Below the pieces are notes generated by a model. It ran no database searches. It saw only the letters and a list, made by a program, of their open reading frames with translations, and was not told where the DNA came from. DNA of 64,000 nt from Cryptomeria japonica (lineage: Eukaryota; Streptophyta; Pinopsida; Cupressales; Cupressaceae): assembly GCF_030272615.1 (NCBI RefSeq), contig NC_081405.1, positions 158,891,954 to 158,955,953 on the forward strand, written 5' to 3'. The position numbers were made by a program, and so were the translations under genes. Shown here piece by piece: positions 12,802 to 23,662 of the stretch (its first letter is position 1; every line of letters begins with the position of its first letter).

Positions 12802-15084
12802 ATGGGTTCTTCTAAATTTCCTCTCTTAACTCCACATAACTATGCTACTTGGAAAATTGATGCATGGAGTAAACTTATGGAAAAAGGACTCACTCATTAC
12901 ATTGATGGAACTATTGTTGCTCCAGCTGATCCTAAGGCTGATCCAGTCGGTCACTTAGATTGGCTCACTAAAAATATCATGGCAATTGGTACCTTAAGAA
13001 AGTATGTATCAAAGGATCTCATTTTTCATATTGAGAAAAGTACTCTAATCAAGGATGCTTGGCAAAAGTTTCAAGACTTGTATGGTCAAGTTGATGAGAT
13101 TAGGGGATATCAAATTGATAGTGATCTCACCATGTTAGATCCCAAGAACTTTGATACTATACAAGATTATGTCACTAAGGCAAATGAGTTGAGGGCACAA
13201 CTCAAAGATTGTGGCATTGATAAGAAGGATACTCAATTGATATTCAACTTGATAGGGAAGCTTCCACAAGAATATGCAGCATTTGTTTCTAGTTTCCAAA
13301 CTCATAGGATGACAATGGGTTCAAGCTACAAAATGCCTACATTTGATGCTTTCAATGAAATGTTGATGATGGAACAAACTAAGTTGACAAGCATGGGCAT
13401 TCTTAAGGCTTCTTCTAAGTCTCAAGCATTAGTGGCAAATCAAGGGAACAAAGGAAATCAAGGAAAGGACAACTCAAACAAGAAGAAATGGCAATCAAAG
13501 CCTAAAGAAAAAGCATCATCTTCTCCACAACAAGGAGATTCATCCTCTTCCAAGAAAGATAACTCACCAAAGAGAGAGAGACCTACTTGTGCTTATTGTA
13601 AAAAGATTGGTCATGAGGAACATCGTTGCCATACTAAGAAGATTGATGAGCTTACACACATCATCAAAAAGCATAACATTGATTTGCCTAAAGTCTACAA
13701 GAAGGATGATTCATCAACTTCCACTTCCTCACATTCAAAAGGAAAAGGGCAAGCATTCATGGCTTCTACAAGTGGAAAGACTCACTCTTTTGGAACAAGA
13801 AAAGGAAAAGCTCTATGTGCTACAACAAATCATACTTCAGAAAGATGGCTTCTAGATTCAGGGGCTTCTCATCATATGGCATCTTCACAGTCTATGTTCT
13901 CTACATTTGAGCCTTTCACCATGCCTCAGATTTTGATGGGCAATCATACATACATGGATGTGATTGGGAAAGGATCTATTGACATTGGGGATAACTCCTT
14001 CAATAATGTGTTGTGTGTACCCCACTTGACAAACAATCTCCTTTCTATCTATCAAATCACACATGGCGCAACTAATAGAGTTGTGGAGTTCACACCTGAC
14101 TCAGTTTTTATTAGAGACATGGAGACTAGAGCTATCATTGCGACTGGGGTGGTTGATCATGCATCTCGGTTATACTCCTTTTCAGATTTTGTTGATGATG
14201 ATGATTTCACATTTGATGATTCTACACATGATGATCACACTTATTGTGATGATTCAGATTTTGAGGAGAACTTTGGACACTTGAATTTGGGGATTCTCAC
14301 ATGTGAACCCGTTCTTGAGTCTTGTATCTCATCTTCTCATATTGATATCACATCACCTATTGCACCTGATGATGCAGATAGTGCAACAGTTTTGCCTTCA
14401 TGTGATTCAGTGCAGCGGGATATACATTGTCTTCCAGCTTCAGATTCATGGGATGATTACTTGACACACATTGCAGGTTTGTTTGTGGAATCCTACATTG
14501 CAGATTTGGGAGACATCATTGATGACATACATCTTCTCTTTGATGAAGGTTATCCTTCTTTGATTGTTGCGAGGGCACACTCTGACCCTCTTGTTCATTC
14601 TCTACATGATCATTCTTTCGAGGTTGACATGATTGTGGATACTTATGTACAGCAGTTGGAGGAGGTCTCTTTATTCTTTGAGGAGACACATGAGTCTTTG
14701 GATATTGTTCTACATTCATCTTCACTAGATGTTGGAGTTCCTTTTTCAGTAGTGTGGAGCAGTTCACCACCTTTGGAAGGGGTATCTTTCAGCATCGACA
14801 TGGGGACACTTGAGCAGTTTTCAGAGATTCCTTTCATCATGAGTTTTCTTCATACATCTTCCCTTCATGATTGGGGAGACTTCATGGATACACCTTTGGT
14901 TTTGTTTCTTCCTAAGGGGAGGAATGTTGTTCGACGTTCGTGGAGCAGTTTCTTCATACATCGAGCTTCTATCATTGGTGCAGATTCTTCATTGAGGGAG
15001 GATCACAGTTTGACTTCTCTTCTTCTCTCGTATGGGGGGGACTTTTTCCTCACATGGGGTTTTGTTCCTCACATACTTATTTGA
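12802..15084 (+). CDS. Copia Gag-protease polyprotein (pol deleted)
   Basis: 760 residues, starting at the ATG of MGSSKFPLLTPHNYATWK, a typical Copia Gag N-terminus. An in-frame upstream extension begins only with TTG. Gag (UBN2-like) covers about residues 1-230. A basic Lys/Ser-rich linker leads to one CCHC zinc knuckle, CAYCKKIGHEEHRC, near residue 265. The aspartic protease active site WLLDSGASHHMA is near residue 350. After it the usual pre-integrase text is reduced to FGHLNLGILT. The integrase, RT and RNase H that should follow are missing and are replaced by about 260 residues of Asp/Ser/His-rich low-complexity sequence. Gag should assemble the particle and the protease mature it; replication enzymes must come in trans. 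The frame is intact, consistent with recent activity. Confidence 0.9.
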   Translation: MGSSKFPLLTPHNYATWKIDAWSKLMEKGLTHYIDGTIVAPADPKADPVGHLDWLTKNIMAIGTLRKYVSKDLIFHIEKSTLIKDAWQKFQDLYGQVDEIRGYQIDSDLTMLDPKNFDTIQDYVTKANELRAQLKDCGIDKKDTQLIFNLIGKLPQEYAAFVSSFQTHRMTMGSSYKMPTFDAFNEMLMMEQTKLTSMGILKASSKSQALVANQGNKGNQGKDNSNKKKWQSKPKEKASSSPQQGDSSSSKKDNSPKRERPTCAYCKKIGHEEHRCHTKKIDELTHIIKKHNIDLPKVYKKDDSSTSTSSHSKGKGQAFMASTSGKTHSFGTRKGKALCATTNHTSERWLLDSGASHHMASSQSMFSTFEPFTMPQILMGNHTYMDVIGKGSIDIGDNSFNNVLCVPHLTNNLLSIYQITHGATNRVVEFTPDSVFIRDMETRAIIATGVVDHASRLYSFSDFVDDDDFTFDDSTHDDHTYCDDSDFEENFGHLNLGILTCEPVLESCISSSHIDITSPIAPDDADSATVLPSCDSVQRDIHCLPASDSWDDYLTHIAGLFVESYIADLGDIIDDIHLLFDEGYPSLIVARAHSDPLVHSLHDHSFEVDMIVDTYVQQLEEVSLFFEETHESLDIVLHSSSLDVGVPFSVVWSSSPPLEGVSFSIDMGTLEQFSEIPFIMSFLHTSSLHDWGDFMDTPLVLFLPKGRNVVRRSWSSFFIHRASIIGADSSLREDHSLTSLLLSYGGDFFLTWGFVPHILI

Positions 15085-15312
15085 GAGTTCTCTTGTATAG
15101 CTTTCATCTCTCTTTTGGGGGAGGGTTTTTTCCCATTGGGTTTTTCTCTCTTTCCCCACTTTGTGAGAGATTTCATTGCATTGGTTTGCATGCATTTGCA
15201 TTTGTGCATGGGTACCTAACATGGCCTCGTAGCCAGGACCCATCTTGCATTGCTTAGTTGCATTGTAGACTTAAGTGCATTCCCCTAAGTTGCACTTAAG
15301 GGGGGGTGTTGG
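15085..15312 (+). other. 3' untranslated part and polypurine tract of gag-protease Copia
   Basis: T-rich tail followed by AAGGGGGGGTGTTGG just before the right LTR, which serves as the plus-strand primer (polypurine tract) at about 15297-15308. Confidence 0.8.
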
Positions 15313-15763
15313 TGTAAATAATTATTCATCATGGATATTATTACACTTACTTAAGTTTACATAGGATAATGCATTTCATAGTAGTTTGGATATGAGACAC
15401 TTGGGTGTTTGTGTCACATTGGGATAGTGTGTGTAGGAGAAATTCCACCTCTTATGGTGTTGATCTTGTTATTACACTATCATATCCACTTATTGTGGAG
15501 TGATAATTCCACCTTCGGTGGGTGATCCACCTCATGTGGAATATTATATTATTTCTCCTACCTACCCTTGTTTCTTATTGAGCCACATGTCATATTTGTG
15601 TGCTCATACATATCCCTAGCCTTGCCTATATAAGCAGGCACATCTACATTGTATGTATGTGGTTGATCATTTTCTATTGATGAGAATACAGTTTATTCTT
15701 GTCCCATATTATGTCTCTATCTTGTACATTTCATTGACCTCTTGATCTTGGCAAAATCCAACA
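15313..15763 (+). repeat. 3' LTR of gag-protease Copia
   Basis: 451 bp, TGTAAATAATT to ATCCAACA, with a TATA box at 15627-15633. Apparently identical to the left LTR apart from the first base, which implies a very recent insertion or gene conversion. Confidence 0.93.
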
Positions 15764-17135
15764 GATACGATACTACCCCTAACGACACCATATTGTGTCC
15801 CAAAGGCTCATATGGTGTCCTAAGGGGTCACGGGAGACCATATGACCCCTTATGACACAAGATTACCCCTAACAACACCTAAGGGGCCATATGGTGTCAT
15901 TAGGGGTCATATGGTGTCCTAAGGGATCATAGGACACCATATGACTCCTTAGGACATCATACAACCCCTAATGACACCTAAAGGGTCATATCATGTCCTA
16001 AGGGGCCATAGGAAACCACATGATCTCTTAGGACACCATATGACCCCTAACAACAACATATGGTATCCTAAGGGGTCATATGAAACCACATGACCTCTTA
16101 GGACAACATAAGACCCCTAATGGCACCATACGGTGTCCTAAGGGCTCATATGGTGTCCTAAGGGGTCATATGACCCCTTAGGACACCATACAACCCCTAA
16201 CAACACCTAAGGGGTCATATGGTGTCTTTAGGGGTCGTATGGTGTCCTAAGGGGTCATATAACACCATATGACCCCTTAGGACACAATACCATATAGTTT
16301 CCTAAGGGATCATAGGATACCATATGACCCCTTAGGACACCATATGACCCCTAACAACACCTAAGGGGTCATAGGACACCATATTACCCCTTAGGACACC
16401 ATACAACCCTTAACGACACCATATGGTGTCCTAAGGGCTCATATGGTGTCCTAAGGGTTCATAGGACATAGTATGACCCCTTAGGACACCATACAACTCC
16501 TAACGACACCTAAGGGGTCATATGATGTCGTTAGGGGTCGTATGGTGTCCTAAGGGATCATAGAACACCATATGACCCCTTAGGATACCATACGAAACCT
16601 AAGGGATCATATGGTGTCCTAAGGGGTCATAGGACACCACATGACCTCTTAGGACACCTTACGACCCCTAACAACAACATATGGTATCCTAAGGGGTCAA
16701 AGGACACCACATGACCTCTTAGGATGCCATAAAACACCATATGGTTCCCTAAGGGGTCATAGGACACAATATGACCCCTAACAACACCTAAGGGGTCATA
16801 GGACACCATATGACCACTTAGGACACCATATGACCCCTAATCACACCATATGGTGTCCTAAGGGGTCATATGGTGTCATAAGGGGTCATATGGTGTCATA
16901 AGGGGTCATAGGACACCATATGACCCCTTAGGATACCATACAACCCATAACGACACCTAAGGGGTCATAGGACACCATATGACCCCTTAGGACACCATAC
17001 GACCCCTAACGATACTATATGGTGTCCAAAGGGGTCATAGGACACCATATGACCCCTTAGGACACAATACGAGCCCTAATGACACCTAAGGGGTCATATA
17101 GTGTCCTAAGGGGTCATATTGTGTCCTAAGGTTAG
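15764..17135. repeat. Palindromic 20-bp minisatellite, block 3 (sat1)
   Basis: Continuation of the array interrupted at 10687. Same monomers in both orientations, ending near 17135 where the pattern stops abruptly. Confidence 0.95.
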
Positions 17136-17249
17136 AAGATGAACCATTATTACCATATAAAAAGCAGTGCCAATACTGCTTACAAAAATAAGTTCAGATC
17201 ACCCCCTGAGAGAGAGCATGAGGTTCAAGGATGAAAATAATAAACCAAT

Positions 17250-18016
<767 letters not shown>

Positions 18017-18542
18017 ATGGGGAGCAGCAGTCGTCAAAAGCATAAATGTAAAAGAAATCTTTCAAATGACCAAATAGAAGTATATAGACAAAGAGATAGA
18101 GAAGGTCATAGAAGGAGAAGACAAGGTATGTCAAAAATTGGTGAAGAATTTGCAAATGTTACTTCAAGTGAAGAAAAAATTGAATTTGAAAATGTTGAGA
18201 AAGTTATTGAAAATGAAAATGAAAATGTAGATTTTGATATTGAAAATGATGAACACTATATTCAAAGTGGGAATGGAAATGTTGAAAAATATATTGAAAA
18301 TGCTCAACATGATATGGAATTTATGAATGAAAATGTAGGAATTGAAAGTTTAAATATGGTAATTGACAATGAAGGTGAAAATGTGGGTGTTGACATTAAA
18401 GGTGAAAATTTGAGAATTGACATTGGAGGTGACCATTTGGTAAATTTTGACATTGAAGGTGGAGTTGTTCAACCAAGTGGGTCATATGTAACACCAAATT
18501 ACATGAGAAATGAAGACCCTCTCATGGATGAAAGACAAATTT

Positions 18543-19436
18543 TGTAAGGAAGTTAAGTAGCGGAAACAACTTCCTACACTAACCTTGAGAGGAGGGTAAT
18601 GCAAAACTTTTTTTAGATCATTACAACAGTTACAGAAAATAGAAATAGATATAATAGCAATCATACCACAACACAGTGATTTACGTGGGGAAAACCCTTT
18701 CAGGAGAAAAACCCCACCCTCCAAAAGCAGCTCAATATTTTATTCAGCAATCAAAACAGATTACAGCATACTTGCAGAGCAAGCTCTTTGCAGGAGTACC
18801 ACTAATCAGAGATTCAGAGGCAACTTAATAGCCATAAGAGTCTTACACCAAACCTCTATCTCACACACCTCATAAATAGGAGATACAATACAAGAAACCG
18901 TCAAACGGTATTACAAAACCATGGGCTAAAACCACCCAATAAGGTGTAGCCGACCTTATCTCCCTTCTAGATGCCCTATGACATGTTAAAGCACACATCA
19001 ACATGTGTCGCTCCCTTTTACAGCTCATTTATGTATCCGATACAAATTATTTTTCCTATTTCAGGAGTACAAACTTCCGGAGGCCATAACTTGAGAACCG
19101 GGTGTCCGATTGACGAACCGTTTGAAGCGCCGAAAAGCTCGCGAAGTGCTCTATCACCTTGTAACCCACTTCGCCGGTTACAGCCACTTTTCAGGGTGTT
19201 TCAGAGCCTCTAAAGTCCCCAAAATTAAGTTTAAATATTTTATTGCACCCCTCCAAGACGAAAACATTAATATCTTCAAAACTAGTTGTGACCTTGCGAC
19301 GCAACTTTACCGGAATGCTTATCTAGCCAACCAAAAGCTTCAGGGAGAGTTTCGCACCATTTAGTGCTCAAATGAAAACTTAATATAAATAGTAACCTCG
19401 CATAAATGCAAGGTTGAGACACCATTTTTCCCAACA
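18543..19436 (-). repeat. 3' LTR of full Copia
   Basis: 894 bp. Followed on the right by the reverse of a polypurine tract (AAGTGGGAGATT on the minus strand, 19437-19448). Confidence 0.95.
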
Positions 19437-19492
19437 AATCTCCCACTTGTCGAACACCTTGCAGGAGCGGAAGGGAATGTCAACACAATGAA

Positions 19493-22195
19493 TCAATTGC
19501 TAGGGGCCATAAGGCCCATAGACTCTGAACACCATCTGAACTTCTCTGTGCTCACAGCCTTAGTCAAAGCATCTGCAACATTCATCAAAGTTTCCACCTT
19601 AACCAGCTTCACCCTACCATCTTCGACCATATCTCTAACAAAATGATACTGAACGTCAATATGTTTGGTCCGGGCATGAAATGTCGGGTTCTTAGCTAGG
19701 CTAATTGCACTTTGACTGTCACAGTAAACTATCACTGTACCTTGTTTTATTCCAATATCCGAACAAAGTCTCTTAAGCCAAATGGCCTCTTTACAAGCAT
19801 GAGTAGCTGCCATATACTCTGCTTCAGTAGTGGATAGAGCTACCACAACCTGTCGCTTACTCATCCAACTAATTGCACCACCAAACAAAGTAAACACATA
19901 AGCCATGGTGGATCTTCTGCTATCAATATCACCTGCCCAATCTGAATCCACATAACCATGGATATCAAGGGAAGTCATGTCTCCAACTGAATTACCATGA
20001 TAACACAAAGAATATTCTGAAGTACCCTTCAAATATCTGAAGACTCTTTTGACTGCATCCCAATGAACTCTACCAGGATTAGACATATATCTAGAAAGTA
20101 CTCCCACTGCTTGGGCAATGTCTGGTCTAGTACAGACCATAGCATACATCAAGCTTCCAACCGCACTCTGGTAAGGCACTCTTCTCATGTCTTCCATCTC
20201 CAATGGGGATGTAGGACAATCTGAAATAGATAGTTTCATTCCAACTGTAAAAGGAACACTCAATGGTCTACAATTCTGCATGTTGAACCTCTGTAACACT
20301 GAATTTACATACTTACTCTGGCCTAGCCATAGCTTTCTGTTCACCCCATCTCTTCTAATTTCCATCCCAAGAATGTGCTTTGTTGCACCAAGATCTTTCA
20401 TTTCAAATTTAGCAGCGAGCTGAGACTTCAGTTCTGAAATCATACCTTTCCCTTTACCAATGAATAACATATCATCAACATACAATGCAATGAATAAGAA
20501 ATGATCACCATAAGATTTATAATAAACACAGTGATCTGATTTAGAACGTTCAAATCCCAAACTCAACACATATGTATCAAATTTCTGGTACCACATCCTA
20601 GGACTTTGTTTGAGGCCATACAAAGATTTCTTCAATTTACAGACCAAATTACTTTTGCCTTTCACCACATAGTGCTCCGGCTGTGTCATATAAATATCTT
20701 CCTCCAAATCACCATGAAGGAAAGCAGTTTTCACATCCATTTGCTCAACCTCTAAATCATAAGCACTAGCAATAGAAAGCAAAAATCTAATGGACGTCAT
20801 TTTTGCAACAGGAGAAAATATCTCACCGTAATCAACACCCTCAGCCTGAGAGTAGCCTTTTGCAACCAACCTTGCTTTATACTTTTCAATGCTTCCATCT
20901 GAACCAATCTTTTTCTTGAACACCCATTTACAACCAACAGGTTTTTGTCCTTCAGGCAATGGTACAAGATCCCATGTATCATTCTTTTTCAAAGCTGCCA
21001 TTTCTTCCTCCATAGCAATCTTCCAAGATTCTGCATCATTCATACCTAATGCCTCTTCTATAGATTTTGGTTCATCCACACTAGTATTCAGAGCAAAAAT
21101 ACATCTCCAATCATCAGGTGAATACCTTTCAGGTGGTTGTCTATTTCTTGTAGACCTTCGAACAAGCTGAGTTGGAGGTTCTTCCTCCTCTTCTGAAGAT
21201 TCAGAGCTAGACGAGCTCTCCTCAAATTCTTGCCTATCTAGGGGTTTCGATTCAACTCTTTCAAGTGTAGAAGGAAGTTGAATCACATCTTCTTTTTTAG
21301 TCTGTTCTGGCTGCAATGTAACAGAAGGAGACTTAATTTCTCTAAAAATAACACTTCTACTGTGAATTACCTTTTGTGCAACAGGGTCCCAAAGCTTGTA
21401 TCCTTTCACACCATAACTATACCCGATGAAGATACATTTCACAGCCTTGCTCTCCAACTTTGTTCGCTTCTCCTTTGGCACATGTGCATATGCCTCGCAA
21501 CCAAAAACTCTAAGATGTCTCAATGAAGGCTTGTGACCTGACCATGCTTCCATAGACGTTTTATCAACAAGAGATGATGTAGGAGACCTGTTAATCAGGT
21601 AGCAAGCAGTGGCAACAGCTTCAGCCCAAAACTTTTGTTCGAGACCAGCACCACTCAACATACTCCTAGCCTTCTCCATCAATGTCTTGTTCATTCTTTC
21701 TGCAACTCCATTCTGCTGTGGAGAATACAGAGTTGTCTTCTGCCTGTTAATCCCACAGTCTTTATAGAATCTATCAAAATCATTAGAGCAAAACTCACCG
21801 CCATTATCAGTTCTGAAACATTTTATTTTCTTTCCAGTCTGCAACTCAACCATTGCTTTAAATTCTTTAAAACGACTAAAAACTTCAGATTTACTCTTTA
21901 GAAAATATACCCATGTCCTTCTACTAAAATCATCAATAAATGAAACATAATATATGGATTTTCCAATCGAAGAGACATCTACTGGACCAAACACATCAGA
22001 ATGGATAAGATCCAAAACACCACAAGTTTTATGAGAACTCGAGTAAAACTGAACGCAGTTTTGTTTTCCATAAATGCAATGCTCACAGAAATCAAAGTCA
22101 AGATTACAATCATTCAAACCTTCAACAAGATTTTTATTTTTCAAGGTCCTTAGACCCTTTTCTCCAATGTGGCCAAGTCTCTGGTGCCATAACAT
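19493..22195 (-). CDS. Copia pol: integrase, reverse transcriptase, RNase H
   Basis: 900-codon open frame. It begins in the pre-integrase zinc-binding motif (LWHQRLGHIGEKGL, then H and CEHC). The integrase core follows with the D, D and E residues in SDVFGPV, RTDNGGEF and QQNGVAERMNKTLMEK. A Ser/Glu-rich linker leads to RT (GCKWVFKKK, VDYGEIFSPVAK, MDVKTAFLHGDL, YGLKQSPR and the catalytic YVDDM). RNase H follows (GYVDSDWAGDIDSRRST, ALSTTEAEYMAA, HIDVQYHFVRD), and the frame ends at GLMAPSN. All catalytic residues I can check are present and there is no internal stop. In the intact element this would be the C-terminal part of a single Gag-Pol; here an upstream frameshift near 22222 disconnects it, so translation would need another start. 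Could still be a source of enzymes in trans only if expressed. Confidence 0.95.
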   Translation of the reverse strand: MLWHQRLGHIGEKGLRTLKNKNLVEGLNDCNLDFDFCEHCIYGKQNCVQFYSSSHKTCGVLDLIHSDVFGPVDVSSIGKSIYYVSFIDDFSRRTWVYFLKSKSEVFSRFKEFKAMVELQTGKKIKCFRTDNGGEFCSNDFDRFYKDCGINRQKTTLYSPQQNGVAERMNKTLMEKARSMLSGAGLEQKFWAEAVATACYLINRSPTSSLVDKTSMEAWSGHKPSLRHLRVFGCEAYAHVPKEKRTKLESKAVKCIFIGYSYGVKGYKLWDPVAQKVIHSRSVIFREIKSPSVTLQPEQTKKEDVIQLPSTLERVESKPLDRQEFEESSSSSESSEEEEEPPTQLVRRSTRNRQPPERYSPDDWRCIFALNTSVDEPKSIEEALGMNDAESWKIAMEEEMAALKKNDTWDLVPLPEGQKPVGCKWVFKKKIGSDGSIEKYKARLVAKGYSQAEGVDYGEIFSPVAKMTSIRFLLSIASAYDLEVEQMDVKTAFLHGDLEEDIYMTQPEHYVVKGKSNLVCKLKKSLYGLKQSPRMWYQKFDTYVLSLGFERSKSDHCVYYKSYGDHFLFIALYVDDMLFIGKGKGMISELKSQLAAKFEMKDLGATKHILGMEIRRDGVNRKLWLGQSKYVNSVLQRFNMQNCRPLSVPFTVGMKLSISDCPTSPLEMEDMRRVPYQSAVGSLMYAMVCTRPDIAQAVGVLSRYMSNPGRVHWDAVKRVFRYLKGTSEYSLCYHGNSVGDMTSLDIHGYVDSDWAGDIDSRRSTMAYVFTLFGGAISWMSKRQVVVALSTTEAEYMAATHACKEAIWLKRLCSDIGIKQGTVIVYCDSQSAISLAKNPTFHARTKHIDVQYHFVRDMVEDGRVKLVKVETLMNVADALTKAVSTEKFRWCSESMGLMAPSN

Positions 22196-22680
22196 AGTCT
22201 TCTCTGCAGGTAACTTTGCTTCAGTGAAAGAGCACCCTTAGGTACCCAAAAACCATTTCCATCTGCTGAAGGTGAAACCTTCAAATCTTCCAGTGAAGTA
22301 TCCACAGATTTACTTTTTACAGAAGTGCTATTACACTCAACAGTGTATGCTTCAAGCTTATACAAAGTGCCAAACCTGACACCTCTAGCGACTACCATAG
22401 CACCCTTAATCATCTTACATCCTGTTTCAGAAAAGACTACCTACACACCCACATCTATCAGTTTGCTCACAGATAACAGGTTTTGTTTTAATCCAGGGAT
22501 ATGCAGCACACCATTAATCCTTTTTATTCTACCATCAGAAAACCTGATTCTAACTTTACCTCGACCAACAATGTCTAGAGGTGAATCATCACCCAAGTAC
22601 ACCTTACCTCCATTAAATCCTTCATATTCAGAAAACCAATTTCTATTGGAAGTCATATGAAAAGATGCCCTGAGTCAATT
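22196..22680 (-). pseudogene. Copia protease region, broken
   Basis: Links gag to pol. The protease active site is hit by a one-base deletion near 22670: the text should read DSGASFHMTSNRNWF but the frame runs DSGHLFI then stop. After the shift, 22441-22656 is open (protease core with LGDDSPLDIVGRG and LLSVSKL), then a TAG stop (22441-22443) interrupts the same frame. A second one-base indel near 22222, in the stretch leading to LPAEKTMLWHQ, moves into the pol frame. Three lesions thus cluster in ~450 bp while gag and INT-RT-RH are intact. Confidence 0.88.
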
Positions 22681-23537
22681 AGCCAGGCATCATTACCTGC
22701 ATGAGTCGCCAAAGCCGCAATAAATGCATCGCCATCTTCCTTGTCGGACTCAGAATCAGAATCAAACTTTTTCTTTTTCTTCTTCTTCTTTTCTTCTTTG
22801 CAGTCCTTACGGATGTGACCCGGTTTACCGCAATTCCAGCAAATGACTTTGGACTTTCCAGGAGATTTCGATCTTCCTTTGGATTTGGACTTGCCGCGCT
22901 TCTCATTCTTCTTGCCTTTCTCCTTAGGTCTTCCACGAACGGTTAGGGCTTCCTTTGAACTGATGGATACCTTCCTTCGCATCTCTTCACCGAGTAGGGC
23001 ACCCACCACGTCTTCAGATTTCAAAACAACAGAAGTACTATCGATAGCCATAACAAGAGAATCCCACGAATCAGGCAAAAAGCAAAGCAAGATCTGACAT
23101 TTCTCCTCCTCATCCATCTTAACACCGACGGATACTAATTGAGCCACCAACATATTGAATGCTTCCAGGTGGTCTGCAATTCGTCCACCCTCTTCCATCT
23201 TCAAGGAATACAATTTCTTTCTTAAGAAAATTTGATTTAATAAAGATTTCATTTGATACATCTCACCAAGCTTAGTCCATAGCTTCTTTGCAGAGTTTTC
23301 TTCATGGACATTGATTAGAACAGAGTCTGCCAGGCACAGTCTGATTAGACCCTTGGCTTTTTGGTCCATAACATCATACTGAGCTATTGTAGTAAGATCT
23401 GAGGGCCTTTGGACATTCGCATCAACAGCATCCCAAAGATCTCGATCTATTAGCAGATCTTCCATCTTCAGCTTCCACATCTCAAAATTACTTCCATTAA
23501 ATTTCTCCACCTCTATTCTCCCTGACGAACTCGCCAT
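22653..23537 (-). CDS. Copia Gag with zinc knuckle
   Basis: 294 residues from MASSSGRIEVEKFNGSNFEMWK, a classic Copia Gag start. UBN2-type Gag domain to about residue 185, a Lys/Ser-rich basic region, then one CCHC knuckle, CWNCGKPGHIRKDC (about 235-248). A Lys run and an acidic Asp/Ser stretch follow, then the start of the protease motif (AWLIDSG), after which the frameshift ends the frame. Expected role: capsid and RNA packaging in cytoplasmic particles. The stop is an artefact of the mutation; in a working element this frame continues into protease and pol. Confidence 0.93.
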   Translation of the reverse strand: MASSSGRIEVEKFNGSNFEMWKLKMEDLLIDRDLWDAVDANVQRPSDLTTIAQYDVMDQKAKGLIRLCLADSVLINVHEENSAKKLWTKLGEMYQMKSLLNQIFLRKKLYSLKMEEGGRIADHLEAFNMLVAQLVSVGVKMDEEEKCQILLCFLPDSWDSLVMAIDSTSVVLKSEDVVGALLGEEMRRKVSISSKEALTVRGRPKEKGKKNEKRGKSKSKGRSKSPGKSKVICWNCGKPGHIRKDCKEEKKKKKKKKFDSDSESDKEDGDAFIAALATHAGNDAWLIDSGHLFI

Positions 23538-23647
23538 CTGAATATTCCTACAACAAGATCAAAAAGTGTCTTCTGCACAAGCTCCCACTCAAATCTGGAT
23601 TAGTTCAAAAAAACCCAACTGCCCACAATTGAAACCAAAGGTGATCA

Positions 23648-23660
23648 GGCTCCGATACCA
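23648..23660 (-). other. Primer-binding site of full Copia
   Basis: Minus strand TGGTATCGGAGCC, two bases after the 5' LTR end. Matches the initiator tRNA-Met primer consensus with one A-to-G change. Confidence 0.9.
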
Positions 23661-23662
23661 CT

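Larger units (their letters stand above)
10688..15763 (+). mobile_element. Non-autonomous gag-protease Copia retrotransposon
   Basis: Two 451-bp LTRs (10688-11138, 15313-15763) appear identical by eye apart from the first base of the left copy. The order is: left LTR, primer-binding site for initiator tRNA-Met (11139-11150), 1.65-kb leader, one 760-codon gag-protease frame, G-rich polypurine tract, right LTR. Integrase, reverse transcriptase and RNase H are absent, so it must be mobilised by another Copia. It sits in sat1 of the outer transposon. No clear 5-bp target duplication (ATCAT left, GATAC right), so one edge may have been altered. Confidence 0.92.

Noticed and set aside
20187-22946. 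Several 60-110-codon frames on the + strand across the Copia
   Set aside because: They are shadows of the minus-strand gag-pol genes and encode nothing recognisable.
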